Below, piece after piece: positions 41,769-54,005 of a stretch of DNA of 64,000 nucleotides. Origin of the DNA: Pseudopithomyces maydicus (lineage: Eukaryota > Ascomycota > Dothideomycetes > Pleosporales > Didymosphaeriaceae); assembly GCA_026873275.1 (NCBI GenBank), contig JANTUC010000003.1:1984001-2048000 (forward strand), written 5' to 3'. The notes under the pieces are model-generated. The model saw only the letters and a program-made list of their open reading frames with translations. It made no database searches and was not told where the DNA came from. The position numbers and the translations under genes are program-made. Position 1 is the stretch's first letter. Each line of letters starts with the position of its first letter.

Positions 41769-44700
41769 ATCAATCGCTTACCTCTCGTTATAAAACCAGT
41801 CGATGAGAGAATAAGATCCGGGTAACATCATGGGTTTATTCATGGAGATTGTCAACATTATGCAGTAAGAATGATGGTGGAGCCGGGATGAATAAATATT
41901 GTTAACATTGTTCACAGATACATCAATGCTAGCCAACCATCTGCTGGCGTTTGAAACTGTAGGACATTGTGCAAGGGCTTGACTTGGAGCTAACCTTCCC
42001 ATGTATGCCTTGCTGGATCAGTGAACCGATGTATGAAAGCCATGGAACACCGAAAGTCGAGGAAATAGTGGAACATGGCGTTCGTGAGATTTCGCAGATT
42101 TATGAAGAAAGAGTTAGGATACCTTTGAAACGCACTCGACGGATTCGAACCCCGGCTGATGATAGAGGATCGATCTCTGGTGGCATTTAGCCGTCTGCTC
42201 GACCAACAAGTTTGAAAAGCAGTTTGAAGAAACACATGTGCTGATATTTCTCAATCATAAAATGGTTCCAAGGTTCCATGGAAAATCCCGAGGTCCCCGA
42301 TACGTCACGTGACAGTGAAATGCCCGGGCCAGACCCGAGCGGATCAGGTTCACTGCCCATAGACCAGCATCTACAGGAAAACCTAGCTCTTCGAAGCAGC
42401 TATACAGTTGAGCCCTGGGAAAGGGGATCAAGTACTTTCCACCCGGATCCGCGTTCAACAAAGGCCGCGCAAGCGATGGGGTATCTAGGCAAGACAAACG
42501 CCGTTGCTGCCGCCTCCTGCCCGTCCACCAACAAAATACATGGGAGCTGGGGCACTGTGATGAGGTCTGTATTATGGAGGAGAAGGGGTTCGCGCTAGGC
42601 ATCAGATACATCAGCTCACAGCACTTGGGCGGTTGGCAATGGTGATGACTAACGAGACTTCTGGGGTCAGAAACCCGGGACGACTGCGCGTGCACGTCAG
42701 TCTTCTAGGCTCCTGGGCACTCAACGCCTCCCCCAGATTCCAGAATTTCGGTACGGTACCTGGCCATGTGCCTAGCTCCCGCCGTTCCGTCACGGTCGAG
42801 CTTTTGCCTCTTGATCGACCTTGCACACCCCACGGGTTCACGACTTTGGACATTTGTCATCGAACAGGAATACTTGATAAGTTCAAACGTCACGGCATTC
42901 AAGGAATGAGTACAGATGGGGCAATGGACTCGAAGCCGACCGAAAGGCTCGCAGGTGAGCGGTAAGCTGCGAGACCCCTCTTTGAACGGTGGGTAAGAGA
43001 TGATGTCAAGGAACGACACCGGGATGTGGCTTATTAGCACAGCGAGCGGTGAGGCATCTGTCCAGTGTACATAGGTATGTAGGATGCGGTAGGGTTGGTG
43101 ATGTTTGTGGATAAGATAGCGAGCAGGCAGGCCTGAAAGCACGTCTGTCGCCGCCGCCAACCAGGACGTAGCCCCGGGATCGCCCGAGGTGTGGTATGAG
43201 AGGAGCCTGGTGTGCCTGGAGAAGGGCGTGGCTACACACGTGGAAAACGTTGGCTTTACCGTATCTGGCAGAGCATGGTCCCCAGATTTATAGTCGCTTA
43301 TCGTGCAGGCTAGGACATTCACTCTCCGGATCTAGGTATGTACACTCGTCACGCCGCCCGTCTATCGGTGACAGAAGACACAGCTGGTGCATGCCAAAGC
43401 AACTGCCACGGTGGTTGACAGGAAGCTTGGAAGGGTTTACAGAAAGGAAAACGCAGGCGGGCGCATTACGTTTGGGGATAAATCATCGACGGCCAATCAC
43501 GGGCGGGCAGGGCCCTTATCTCTGCGCCGCAGTTGCAGTGTGGGGCGGCAGTGGCAGACTTGCGGGGATGAACGCCTCGATTGTCCCGGTAGCCGACATG
43601 GCAACCGCATACCGTGCGGCTTTTTCCAGGATGCGAGGGCTAGAATTCACGCAGCAGATATTAACGCAGTGGGGTTGACGAGAGAAGGTTTGGGAGTCAT
43701 GTAATGGCTATGAGCAACGCAAACGGACAGGTGGGCATTGGGTGGAGGAGGACGGGTGGAGTTGGCTACCGCTAGAAGCAGGAGAGAACGTGCGGGAGGA
43801 CGAAGTGGGCCCGCAGGCAGGCAGGGCAGGGCAGGCAGAATTACATACGGTGCAGTTGGCGGAGGGACGGGCCTGGCGTGGGACGGGGGAAGAGCCCTGG
43901 AGGGTCGTGTGTCAGTCGTGCGTGTGAGGGCGGCAGGCACCGAGGCATTGGGTGTGCGGTGCTCAGCAGGAAGGAAAAAAACGCGCAATAGTGTTCTGGA
44001 GCATCGGAAAGGGGCAAAGGCATCACTAAGAGAAACGGTCTTCACCAGGTCGAGTGAGGAGGCTATGACGGCGTGCGGGCGTGCGGCGGGCGGTGATTGG
44101 CGCGTGTTATCTTATCGCCACAGCGCCCTGCTTCAAGCGCATCAAACGCCGCGGCGGTGGTGCAGGCGACGCAGACGGTGCAGACGGTGCACTGCAGACG
44201 GTGCAGACGCTGTTTCGGGGCGGCTGCCTCTGCGCGCCGTGACAGCGGCCATCATGGCGCCCACGGGCGTCACGGGCGACAGCAAAAGGGAGCCCTGGAG
44301 ACTTGCGGTGAGGCTGTGTGTCACCTCCCGCCGATAGCTTCGTCCCCCAGCCCGCCCGCCGCCTGCTGCTATTTCCAGAGCGACGTTTGCCATGGCCAGA
44401 GCGGCCACCAGCGGAGCCGCGCCCAACCGATGCTCTGCACGCCTGCCAGCGCCTCCGCTAGGCCAGGTCCCACGAACAAAGCCTACATCAGACTGCTGGC
44501 CACAGTTGCCCGCGCCCGCATTGGCCCGCCCGTGACGATTGTCTGGGTCCACGGCCTTATCCTGGACCCGCGCAGGCCCCCCGTCGCTCTGCTTCTTCTC
44601 CATCCCACGGAAACAGTTCGGCGACGCCTCGACGCACTCTTGGCTTCACTCACTATCTACAGCCCGCCGCTGCCCGAGACATTTACGCGGCGCCTACTTA

Positions 44701-44841
44701 AGCCTCCTGCCCCCAGTCTCTTTGTCAGTCACCCATACTCTTCACACCTTTGATACCTGCCCGAGAACCACCGGCTTCTCCTGCTCTGCGTCTCCTCCAT
44801 CTTCCACCTCTCTCACCTCCACAATTGCACACACCTCAGCC
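41769..44841. other. Long intergenic region between MED1 and glutamine synthetase
   Basis: About 3 kb. The many open frames between 42250 and 44750 are low-complexity (Arg, Ala, Pro, Gly) and overlap on both strands with no conserved character. The GC-rich part from 43700 to 44840 is likely the promoter and leader of the glutamine synthetase gene; a tRNA-like fragment is listed separately. Confidence 0.5.
42130..42208 (-). pseudogene. tRNA-like fragment (possible degenerate tRNA-Ser)
   Basis: Minus strand contains GGGGTTCGAATCC, the classical T-arm loop, preceded at tRNA-like distance by AGAG-ATCGATC-CTCT, a 4-base-pair stem with a 7-base loop that would give a CGA anticodon, and by a D-arm-like GGTCGAGCAGACGGC. 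The acceptor stem does not close and the T stem has mismatches, so a working tRNA is unlikely. Confidence 0.3.
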
Positions 44842-46338
44842 ATGGCCGAGTCAACAATCGTCTCCAATACCGCCAACGTAAGTCCACCCGCCTGCCTGCC
44901 TTTCCCCTGCCCGCCTTTCCCCTGCATGTTTGCTGACGGTTCCCCAGCTGGCCAAGTACCTCCAGCTCCCGCAGAAAGGCAAGATCACCGCCGAGTACGT
45001 GTGGATAGACGGCTCCAACGGCGTCCGCTCAAAGTCAAGGGTGAGCATCTTCTTTCCTGCCTTCTGCCCCAACTCGCACTCTCCCTCGCGCGACCATGGC
45101 CCGAGGTCGTGGCAGGCGTGCATCGAGCCCACCAGCCCGAGGTGACCTCATGCGGCAAGGGTGCGGGCCTTATCGACCGCCCCCGCGATAAGACTGTGGA
45201 GGGGCACTTGCACCCCTGCAACCTCTCCATCGCCAACTTTGCTGACTCACCTCTTCTCCAGACTCTTACCAAGAAGATCGAGAACGTATCTGAGCTGCCC
45301 GAATGGAACTTCGACGGCTCTTCTACCGGTCAGGCTCCTGGCGACAACTCGGATGTCTACCTCAGGCCCGTTGCCTTCTACCCTGACCCCTTCCGGCTAG
45401 GCGACAACATTCTCGTCATGTGCGAGACTTACGGCGCCGACGGGAAGCCTAACAAGTACAACTACCGCCACGATGCCGCAATCGTCCTGAACCAGTACAA
45501 GGATCATGACATCTGGTTCGGTCTTGAGCAAGAATACACTCTCCTCGACAGCACCGGCTGGCCCTACGGCTGGCCCAAGAACGGATTCCCCGCTCCCCAG
45601 GGCCCCTACTACTGTGGTGTTGGCACCGGCAAGGTCTACTGCCGTGATATCGTCGAGGCTCATTATCGTGCTTGCCTGTACGCCGAGATCAACATCTCGG
45701 GCACCAATGCCGAGGTCATGCCCGCTCAGTGGGAATACCAGGTCGGTCCCGTCGACGGCATTTCCAGTACGTTCATCCCCTTCGTCCATACCTGAAGCAT
45801 TGTGCTAATTCTGTCCACAGTGGGTGACCAGCTTTGGATGTCCCGATTCATCCTCCACCGTGTCGCTGAAGAGTTCGGTGTCAAGGTTACTTTCGCACCC
45901 AAGCCCATTCCTGGTGACTGGAACGGTGCTGGCCTGCACAGCAACGTCTCCACCAAGGAGATGCGCGAGGAAGGTGGCATGAAGCACATTGAAGCCGCCA
46001 TGGAGAAGCTCGCCAAGCGCCAGAAGGAACACATGTCCGTTTACGGTGAGGACAACCAGCTCCGCATGACTGGTGCTCACGAGACATCGTCCTACGACAA
46101 ATTCACTTGGGGTGTTGCCAACCGCGGCTCCTCTGTTCGCATTCCCCGTTCCGTCGCCGCTGAGGGCAAGGGCTACTTCGAGGACCGCCGCCCGGCGTCC
46201 AACGGTGACCCATACCAGATCACCGGTATAATATGCGAGACACTCTTCGGCAAGGTTGAGGGCGCTGACGTAGCTGCTTTCGCCGAGGGTAAGACCGGCG
46301 AGGAGCTCGAGATGGTCGTCCCCATCTCAAAACCGTAG
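44842..46338 (+). CDS. glnA: Glutamine synthetase
   Basis: Cytosolic eukaryotic-type (GSII) enzyme joining ammonium and glutamate with ATP. Exons 44842-44877, 44948-45040, 45262-45766 and 45821-46338 are in phase and give 383 residues. Family blocks: LAKYLQLPQKGKITAEYVWI, LPEWNFDGSSTGQAPGDNSD (beta-grasp, catalytic Asp), WFGLEQEYTLLD (metal-binding Glu), YYCGVGTGK, GTNAEVMPAQWEYQVGP, GAGLHSNVSTKEM (ammonium/glutamate side), NRGSSVRIPRSV and YFEDRRPASNGDPY. All key residues appear intact. The N-terminus is slightly divergent (MAESTIVSNTAN). A long GC-rich leader precedes it. Expression is expected to follow nitrogen status; no GATA sites were assessed. Confidence 0.97.
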
Positions 46339-47843
46339 AACGTCTTTTGTTTAGCGGCTGTTCTAACTTCACTTCTTGAGCCCCTTTAGACTGGCGTTTT
46401 TTCTTTTCTCGATCGACCGGGCTTTATGATTCCCACTTTTAATTACATGGTTATGATTGCAAAGGCCCACTCAAGTGGTGTCGCATGGGCGAATGTAGTA
46501 TACCATAGTTGGTGAGACAAGTCACCAAGCACGAAGAGATGTTGATTCATGTTCATTCTTGGTCCTAGATTATGGTCTGTGATGTACACGTCGTGCGCCA
46601 GGAGACCCGATCAGGCTCCCAGGGCTTTTCGTCTCCACTCTCCCTGGTCAAACGCCAAACCAAGCCAACTCATTCCATCGACATCGGTGGGCCGTACGGT
46701 CTTTTCTCTCCAACTCAGCTCGGAGACTGTGTATTCAAGGGCGACGTGAGTGAGGACCTTGTGAAGACAAAAGAGCCCCTCTGATACGATTTCCAGGTCA
46801 TGGAATTTACTGTCGTCGCCATGGAGCCAATCTTTTCCTAATGTTCTGCATTGGGGTCGTGTGTCAGTTACAAGATGCAATTGTTGGTATTTCAGTGGGT
46901 GGGGCCGCTGTCGTCGGGCTCGCTGCGGCACTGTTCTTCTTCGTCGGACGGGCAAGAACGCTTCAGGATATCGTGGGGAGAAGACAGGCGACCGTGCAGG
47001 GCCAAACATGGACAGGCGCAGGAAATGGACGCACAGTGTGGTGTAAGCGGGCGGCAGTGATGCAGGTGGGGTGTGTTGCTAACACGGCTGGCATGGGGGA
47101 TCGGCCGTCCAGGTGGGTTAGCGATTAGGGTTTATTGAGGACCAGACTCAACAGTATCTAGCAGCTCCTCTCTCGGAGCGACAGATTGTCTGCCTACCGG
47201 TATCCATCCATCTACCTAGACGAGAAGCTTGGGAGAGGCGTGAGTCGCGTTCCCAAGCAGCCGACTAGTGCACCCAGATGGGCATGGCAGCGACCCCGAC
47301 CCCCTGTGTTGATGATGGTCTCGTCGTGGATGCGATTCGAGTGTCTGAACATGGATGGATGGATGGATGGATGGATTCTTGTTGCGCTGCTGGGCCGGGC
47401 GCCTTGCACACACCAGCGGCGTCTTTCGCATCCTTTCCGGAGGGGGCTTTCTTTGATGGCGCGGGCTGAAAGCAGTCGCAGAGGCTCTGGCGCGGGTCGG
47501 ATTTGTATCGCCTGATCCCTGCCGCAGCGCATCCCCGAACCAACGCAGGGCTCACCTCCTATCCGCCAGCCAGCAAGACATGACTTCCCTCCTCCTGCTC
47601 CTAACCCCCTCCCCCTCCCCTCCGACCGCGTCGCCATGGCCCCATTGAGTTGAGCTGAGGAGGGAGCCGCAACGTCCTGCCCCAGTGCCTCTGCCGCACC
47701 CTCCGCCGCACCGCCCGCCGTCTGCATTGGAATCCTTGCGCCCAATCACTTGCCCGCGCTATTCGACGCCCGCCGCCGCCGACGTGCTCCGCCGGTTCGC
47801 AGCACACGCTCTCCCTCCTCGTCCCCCCTGGGGTTGAAAAAAA
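46339..47843. other. Intergenic region after glutamine synthetase
   Basis: About 1.5 kb without a supported gene. Contains an (ATGG)n microsatellite; the right part is GC- and C/T-rich and probably the leader of the following large gene. Confidence 0.5.
47351..47374. repeat. ATGG tetranucleotide microsatellite
   Basis: Five to six perfect ATGG units. Confidence 0.85.
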
Positions 47844-50800
47844 ATGATGCACCAGCGCAGCCGCAGCGATGCCGGCGACATCTCATCGCCGCGCTCCAGT
47901 CGCGCGCCCAGCTTCAGCAGCGACAGGCCCTCGCTGGCCGGCTCCGTCACCTTCCAAATGCCCTCCAGCGTGCGGCCTGCGCCTGCCTACATCGCCGCCT
48001 CGGTCGCCTCGCAGATCGTTACCGACCACCACAACGTCCAGCTCCGCGAGGACCACCACGAGTCGGACAACGACGACCCCGCCGCCAGCCTCGCCAATGC
48101 CCTCTTCAGCGACCAGGCCCTGTCCCTGCTCAATGCCTTCCTCGACCACCTGCTCTTCGCCTTCCTGTCTACCGCCCGCTCGCCCTCCCTCACCGCCATC
48201 CGGCCCGCTATAATCGACGTGCTCAAGCCGCGCCTGGCCCGCGACGCCATGGCCACCGCTGACGAGGAGCTGGACGGCCTGCTCGCCGGTGACGATGACG
48301 ACGAGTTTCCCGCCCATCTCGTCAACCATGACGGGCCGTGGGACGTGGAGAAGGCCTGGAAGCGCACTCGTCTGCGCATCATGGTCTACACGCGCTTGGG
48401 CGAGCTGGAGGACGAGGACGAGGAGCGCTATGTCCAACAAGAGCGCGGCCTCAGTATGGAGGAAATCGAGGACGATGAGACGGGTCTCGTTTCCTGGGCC
48501 TCCGCCATCTTCCTGACCTCCATCATCGAACACATTGCCGAGCAAACCCTGCTCGTTTCGGGCCAGGCTGCCTATACCCGCCTGTCCACAAGGATGCGCA
48601 AGTTGGCCCAGCAGTCGCCCGACGCCGAGGAGGAGCAGCTGGAGCGCATCATCGTCGAAGACTTTGACGTGGAGAAAGTTGCCCTCAACTCGGCACTCGG
48701 CAGGCTCTGGAGAACATGGAGAAAGCGTGTGCGATCTCCCATCACCCCGCTCTCGCCCCGTGGCGTGCGCTCCATAGGAAGTTTCTCCAGTCTCCATCGT
48801 CGACACATGAGCTACGATACCGACCACGGTTCAATCATCGACCATGTTCGCGAGGTGCCCGAATATAAGCCTACCGAGACGGAAATCGCTGCCAATATTC
48901 CGTTACCCATGGGCGACAACGATGTCGATGAAATCGAAGTTCCTGGTCTCGCCCACACCTTCGAGGAAGACGACCGCAGCGACACACGAACCCCCGTCAC
49001 ACGTCCACAACGCCCGACCAGTGCCATCATGCTCACGCCAGCCGACCTTGTCAGAAGCAGGGACGCCAAAGAGCGCCCTCTCTCCGTACCTCCCCCAGCA
49101 AGGAAGTCACTCGTCTTGCCTACATTCTCCGGAGCTGAGGTGGCACATGAGTCCAGAGAAGACGCGGTCAATCTGCCTTCTGACGTCCCAGTACAGGCCG
49201 TGGAGCCAACGTCTGATGACGAATCGTACATCCACGACGAACGCCAGGAAGGTCTGCACCACGACGATGATCACGATCATGATGACGAGGAGAATGGCGA
49301 ACATGAACCTGATGCCGATATGGTTGCATTCGCAGCTTCCACCGGCATGGGTTTTGGTATGACTCCTGTGGGACCGATAAGCACAGAGAAGAGAAGCGGG
49401 TTCGGCAAAGAAGAAGAGGAAGAAAACACACCAACCCAGGCCGATTACGACGGAGAATCTCGCGTCTTTGTATCAAAGCGATTGTCTCTTGAAAAGACCG
49501 GTCCACCAGGCATCGTCCGTACTTATTCGACGCGCAGCTCAAGCTTGAGGAGCCAGTCCAGAAGCCAGCCAAACTCGCCGGGCATGACCCCAACCATGAC
49601 TCCGAGCATGACCCCGAATATGGAAGCCAGGTCATTCCTTGAGGATGGCAACTCGGATGACGATATGCCCAAACCAGAAGCCATCGGAGTGGCGCATACA
49701 TCGAATGTCCCCATCACGTCACCCTCTCCAGAAATCAATGACAAGGCGCTCGGTCATGCAAAACATCCTTCGCATGGAGGGTACGTCGAGGTTTCTCCTC
49801 GGCAGACTGCCCCTACCCCAATCCATGTTCGCAGCACCCCAACACCGGATGGAACGAGGACATCTGACGCACCAGCCCCCGAAGAGAGCCCCAACGTAGA
49901 GATGTTTCGCAGCGAGAAGTCATTGTCCCTCAGCCAAGACCACACGAAGTCACACCACCCCGAACACGGCTATCATCGTTGCAAGAAACTGAGCCCTGGG
50001 AATCTAAGCAGCAGAAGCAGCCAGTTCTTCCCGAAAAATCTGCGCGGAGAGGGAGCCCTAGCGGAACCAATGCTCGGTACGCTTCACCCTCTCGTGCTCG
50101 TGAATCATCTGTTCCATCGACCGAGCGATCTGTGCATGCAAAACTACCAGAGGGTTCACCAAGATCGCGAAACGCGACTACCGACGTATCTAGCGATCCT
50201 AGAACAGCGCTCAAACGTGTCTCTTCATCATCATCCTCGACCGCAGGTCGATCTGTCGGAACATCCATTCTCCATAGTGGGCGCGATTCGGGCACCAGTC
50301 TGGATGGCCGTCCACGTGGTTTAAGTGGTCGTATGTCGCAGGAAGATCGGCAGCGGGAATTTGACTCGATTGTCAGAGGCGATGAGACTGTCAAGGTCAC
50401 TCTCACGCCGCAAAACATGCGTGACATAGATGTGAGAGCTTTTTTTCCAAGATACTAGTTGATGGTATTAACTGTGATAGGTACCCGTTGCTTCGAAGCG
50501 CACTGAATCACCAAAGTCTTCTCCGAAACCAAGTTCTTCAGTGACCGTATACCCCCGCGTCAATGCAGATAAGGATAGCCAATTCGGGTCACAGCATTTG
50601 CCGGCGCGGACGGTTCCACGAAGCACAGGTTCCACATCCTCAGGCAGTAAAGGGTTTGTGAAGAAGCCCTTGGCACGCGAGCCCAAAGTGAAAGCCGAGT
50701 CTATGCGCGACTTTGCCGACTTCATTCGATCAACTGGCCCAGCGCCTGGTGACGAAAAGCCTGTACAGCGTTTCAACCTCACTGGCCACTCATCCTCGTC

Positions 50801-51799
50801 TCTGGGTAGGAAGACGTCGCTGAGGCAGGCGTCTTCTCATTCTCACTCCGGCTCACTCGTCAGCAACGGCCCATCGGCGAAGCCTCGCATTCACATGGAA
50901 CCCCGTAGTCCTGCTGGTCAACGTAGTGGTAATGATGATCTTATCGACTTCATTCGCCAAGGGCCACCCAATGCAAACAACGGACAGCATAGAATTCCTC
51001 GTTCCGTGGCGCCGTTCCGAACAACAGTAGACTCTGACCAGTTTGATCACATGCTAGACAATGGAAACGTCGAATCGGCATATGGATCACAGGTTTCTAC
51101 TGCCTCCAAGCAATCTGCCCAAACCTCCAATTCAAGGACTGGGCTGATCCCCAAACAGAACGTTACCCAACCCGCGTATTCTAACACCCCCAGCAATTAT
51201 CTGGAAGCATGTCAAACGCCGAGCCACAGATCACACGCACACGCCGGCGCATTAAAGATCCTTATGCCATCGATAGCGATGATGAAGATGAAGATGACGA
51301 TCTTCTGACAGCTCTCCCGAGGTCCAGCAAACCTGTTCAGAGGGAAGAGAGCATGATGGACTTTCTCAACAGCATGGAGCCACCATCTAACAGCCCTCCC
51401 AAGGCTTTCATGCTCAGTCCTGAGACGATTGCTGCAGCAAAGGCGCGTGCCGCTGCTCAAAAACCTGGTACAAATGGTCATTCTCACTCCAATAGTTTGA
51501 CATCACAGAGTTCCACTTTTAGAAGCGGCATGAATGGCCGCACAGGTCCGATGCAAGCAAACATCACAACAAATGTGACCTCCAATCCTGGAGGCGGCTA
51601 CCGAGCCAAGCCGCAAGCCCGTGGCGCCACCAATGAGCCTCGCGCTGGTCGATCCGCCACCAACGATTTAGCTGATTTCCTTCGCAGTTCAGGGCCACCC
51701 GAGCCGCCCGCGCCTGCGCCGGGTGCGACAATAAGAAAGGAGGAAAAGCAAAGCAAAGCGAAGTTCTGGCGAAAGAAAACCTACGGTGATATGCCTTAG
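47844..51799 (+). CDS. Large disordered protein with N-terminal helical domain and repeated DFIR-GP motif; two apparent frameshifts
   Basis: Conserved-looking ascomycete protein of about 1300 residues, no named family recognised. Two exons, 47844-50431 and 50481-51799 (GTGAGA donor). The first 300 residues are ordered: SLANALFSDQALSLLNAFLD, AIRPAIIDVLKPRLARDAMA, ADEELDGLLAG, WKRTRLRIMVYTRLGELEDE and SIIEHIAEQTLLVSGQAAYT. This could be a histone-fold-like or scaffold domain. The rest is disordered, Ser/Pro/Asp-rich. Near the end a short motif recurs: MRDFADFIRSTGPAPGDE, NDDLIDFIRQGPPNAN and TNDLADFLRSSGPPEPP, with a weaker MMDFLNSMEPPS. The frame changes twice: near 49958-49961 (four C) and near 51187-51191 (five C). 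One added C at each place restores a single protein (HHPRTRLSSLQETEPWES and NTPQQLSGSMSNAEPQ). The protein ends KAKFWRKKTYGDMP. Confidence 0.75.
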
Positions 51800-52337
51800 C
51801 ACCCATGCTTTATTGCGCGTCCTAGTATCGGTCTTTGCCCTATCGACATCACTACTTTCATCCATGTGTTTTTTGTGTGTATTGTAATGAACGACTAGTT
51901 CTTGGTGGTTTGGAGAAATTTCAGCCATGCGATCCGTTGATGAATTTTTCCTATATGGAATGTGCGATATACACCCGTCAGTGTTTGGCTTACCTTGCTT
52001 TCTTGATATCAGTATGTGGAATAGTACCTAGCATTTGGGGGATATTTGGGGATATTTGGGGCTTTCTATGTAGGCGACGGAATGAATTGGTAGGCCCTAA
52101 CATGTTGTACGTAGATGACTGAATGTGATTAATTACAAGCATGTCTGGTTTGTAAGTACTTGCAGACATTTTGGTATAAGCATTGAGAATGCACCAAGTG
52201 CAGCGTGGGTTTATACCGCTAGTCTAGCCTCGGTCTAGGGTAAGTGCCCACTCACATGACGATACCGTACAAGAGATCCTCGAAGCTCTTGGCCACGCCC
52301 ACCTTTTCGATTCTACTTGACAGATATTTTCAAAGAC
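51800..52337. other. Intergenic region
   Basis: About 540 bases; AT-rich, with a short direct repeat of GGGGATATTTG around 52037-52060. No gene seen. Confidence 0.45.
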
Positions 52338-54005
52338 ATGGCCCCGCCAGATGTATCGACATTATCGCCCCAGGACTATCCACCTCTCCATTATGATCAC
52401 ACATCTTCCAACATTTCCTCCCTTATACAGGCCATCACCAGTGCCTCACCAGGTGTAACCTACTCAACCAACCCGATCGACCTCACGCCCACATCTTCAA
52501 CCAACCACTCCTATGCACCACCTGAACAAGTGAGCAAGGTCGTCTTCTACCCACGATCGACCGAGGATACGAGTGCCCTCTTGAAAGAGTGTCATGCAAG
52601 GAGAGTGGCCGTGACAGCTTTCTCGGGGGGCACGAGTTTACCTGGGGCCCTCACCAATTCAAGGGGTGGCATTTGCGTGCATTTCGGGAAGATGGATAGA
52701 GTCTTAGGGGTCAACGAAGGGGATTTGGATGTTAGAGTGCAGCCTGGGTGCGGGTGGATGCAATTGAATGAGTATGGCATTGTTCCCAGTTCTGTATCTC
52801 TTTTAGGATCACTCTATAGTGGCAAATTACTTTCAAAAAACAAAAAAAGGATAATCTGCTAATGAGAATGTATTATAGGTATCTTGCGCCTAAAGGTCTT
52901 TTTTTCCGGTGGACCCATCACCTGAGGCGAAGTTAGGTGGCATGGTAAGTTTCGCTCATGGTAAGAAGCGTGTAGATTTATCTGAGAAGAAATCGAGATC
53001 GCGATGAGTTGTTCAGGTACGAATGCATACCGATATGGCACAATTAAAGAGTGGGTCATTTCTATCACCGCTGTTCTCGCCGACGGAACAGTATTTACGA
53101 CACGGAAGCGCCCACGCAAATCTTCTGCCGGTTACGATCTCACGCATATGGTCATTGGTTCCGAAGGCACTCTTGCTCTTGTCACGGAAGCTGTGCTCAA
53201 GATAGCCCCACTGCCACAGAATCTTCACGTGGGCATGGCATTATTCCCGTCGTTACAAGCTGGTGTTGACACCGCAGTGGCGATTCTCAAAAGCGGAAAC
53301 TTACTTGAGGCTATCGAGTTGGCTGATACAGAGTGCATCCGAGCCATCAATCACTCTAAGCTCGCCAAAGAGTTCATGCAAGAGACACCTACACTATTCG
53401 TAAAGTTTGCGGGATCCAAGGATAATGTATCAGCACAGATCGACTTCGTAGAAAAACTCTGCAGAAAAAACGGTGGAACGAGCTGGGAGGCCAGCAACGA
53501 AAGCGAAAGAGTCGACAATATCTGGGGTGCCCGAAAATGCATAGGCAACGCTCTTGTAACCATGAAGACACTTCCAACCGACTTGTTCGTGAGCACTGAT
53601 GCTGCAGTCCCCATATCCGCGATGGCGACACTTATTCAAGACACCAATATCATAATTGCAAACCGTCCTTTCTCAACTGAGAAATGGTTCTGCGCAAATG
53701 TCGGGCACGTTGGTGATGGAAACGTGCACACGGCGATTGTATGCCCCGCAGAGGATAGAGAGAAGGCGGAGCAGGTGCTTGTTGAGGTGCAAAGATTAGC
53801 CTTAAGGCTGGATGGTACTATCACGGGCGAGCATGGGGTGGGTTTGAAGTTGAGAGGGATGCTATTGGAGGAGGTAGGAGAGGAAGGAGTGGGCATCATG
53901 AGAAGTGTGAAGAGGGGTTTAGATCCGAGGGGAATACTGAACCCTGACAAGGTCTTTGTTCTTGAAGGGAATACTTTCGATAAGGGAAGGCTGGAGAAAC
54001 TTTAG
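52338..54005 (+). CDS. D-lactate dehydrogenase-like FAD-linked oxidase (cytochrome type), with apparent one-base deletion
   Basis: FAD_binding_4 plus C-terminal FAD-linked oxidase domains, as in D-lactate dehydrogenase (cytochrome) and D-2-hydroxyglutarate enzymes. Exons 52338-52771, 52879-52944 and 52998-54005. Features: VVFYPRSTEDTSALLKECHA, VTAFSGGTSLPGALTNSRGG (FAD pyrophosphate), VRVQPGCGWMQLNE/YLAPKG, AKLGGM/IAMSCSGTNAYRYGTI, LTHMVIGSEGTLALVTEAVL, GHVGDGNVHTAIV and TGEHGVGLKLRGM (His of the active site), GILNPDKVF. The middle exon reads GLFF then loses frame before PVDPSPEAKLGGM. One more T in the run 52899-52905 restores it and makes all splice phases agree; total about 502 residues. 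No obvious presequence at this start. Reductive partner and exact substrate are inferred from family. Confidence 0.86.

Noticed and set aside
43196..43704. Two overlapping 105-160-codon frames near 43.4 kb
   Set aside because: No conserved segments, no plausible splicing partners, and both frames are equally protein-like or unlike.
44097..44753. 218-codon plus-strand frame before glutamine synthetase
   Set aside because: Low-complexity, GC-rich leader sequence with open frames on both strands; no domain seen.
47883..48827. 314-codon open frame on the minus strand
   Set aside because: Antisense of the ordered N-terminal part of the large plus-strand gene, caused by third-position GC bias.
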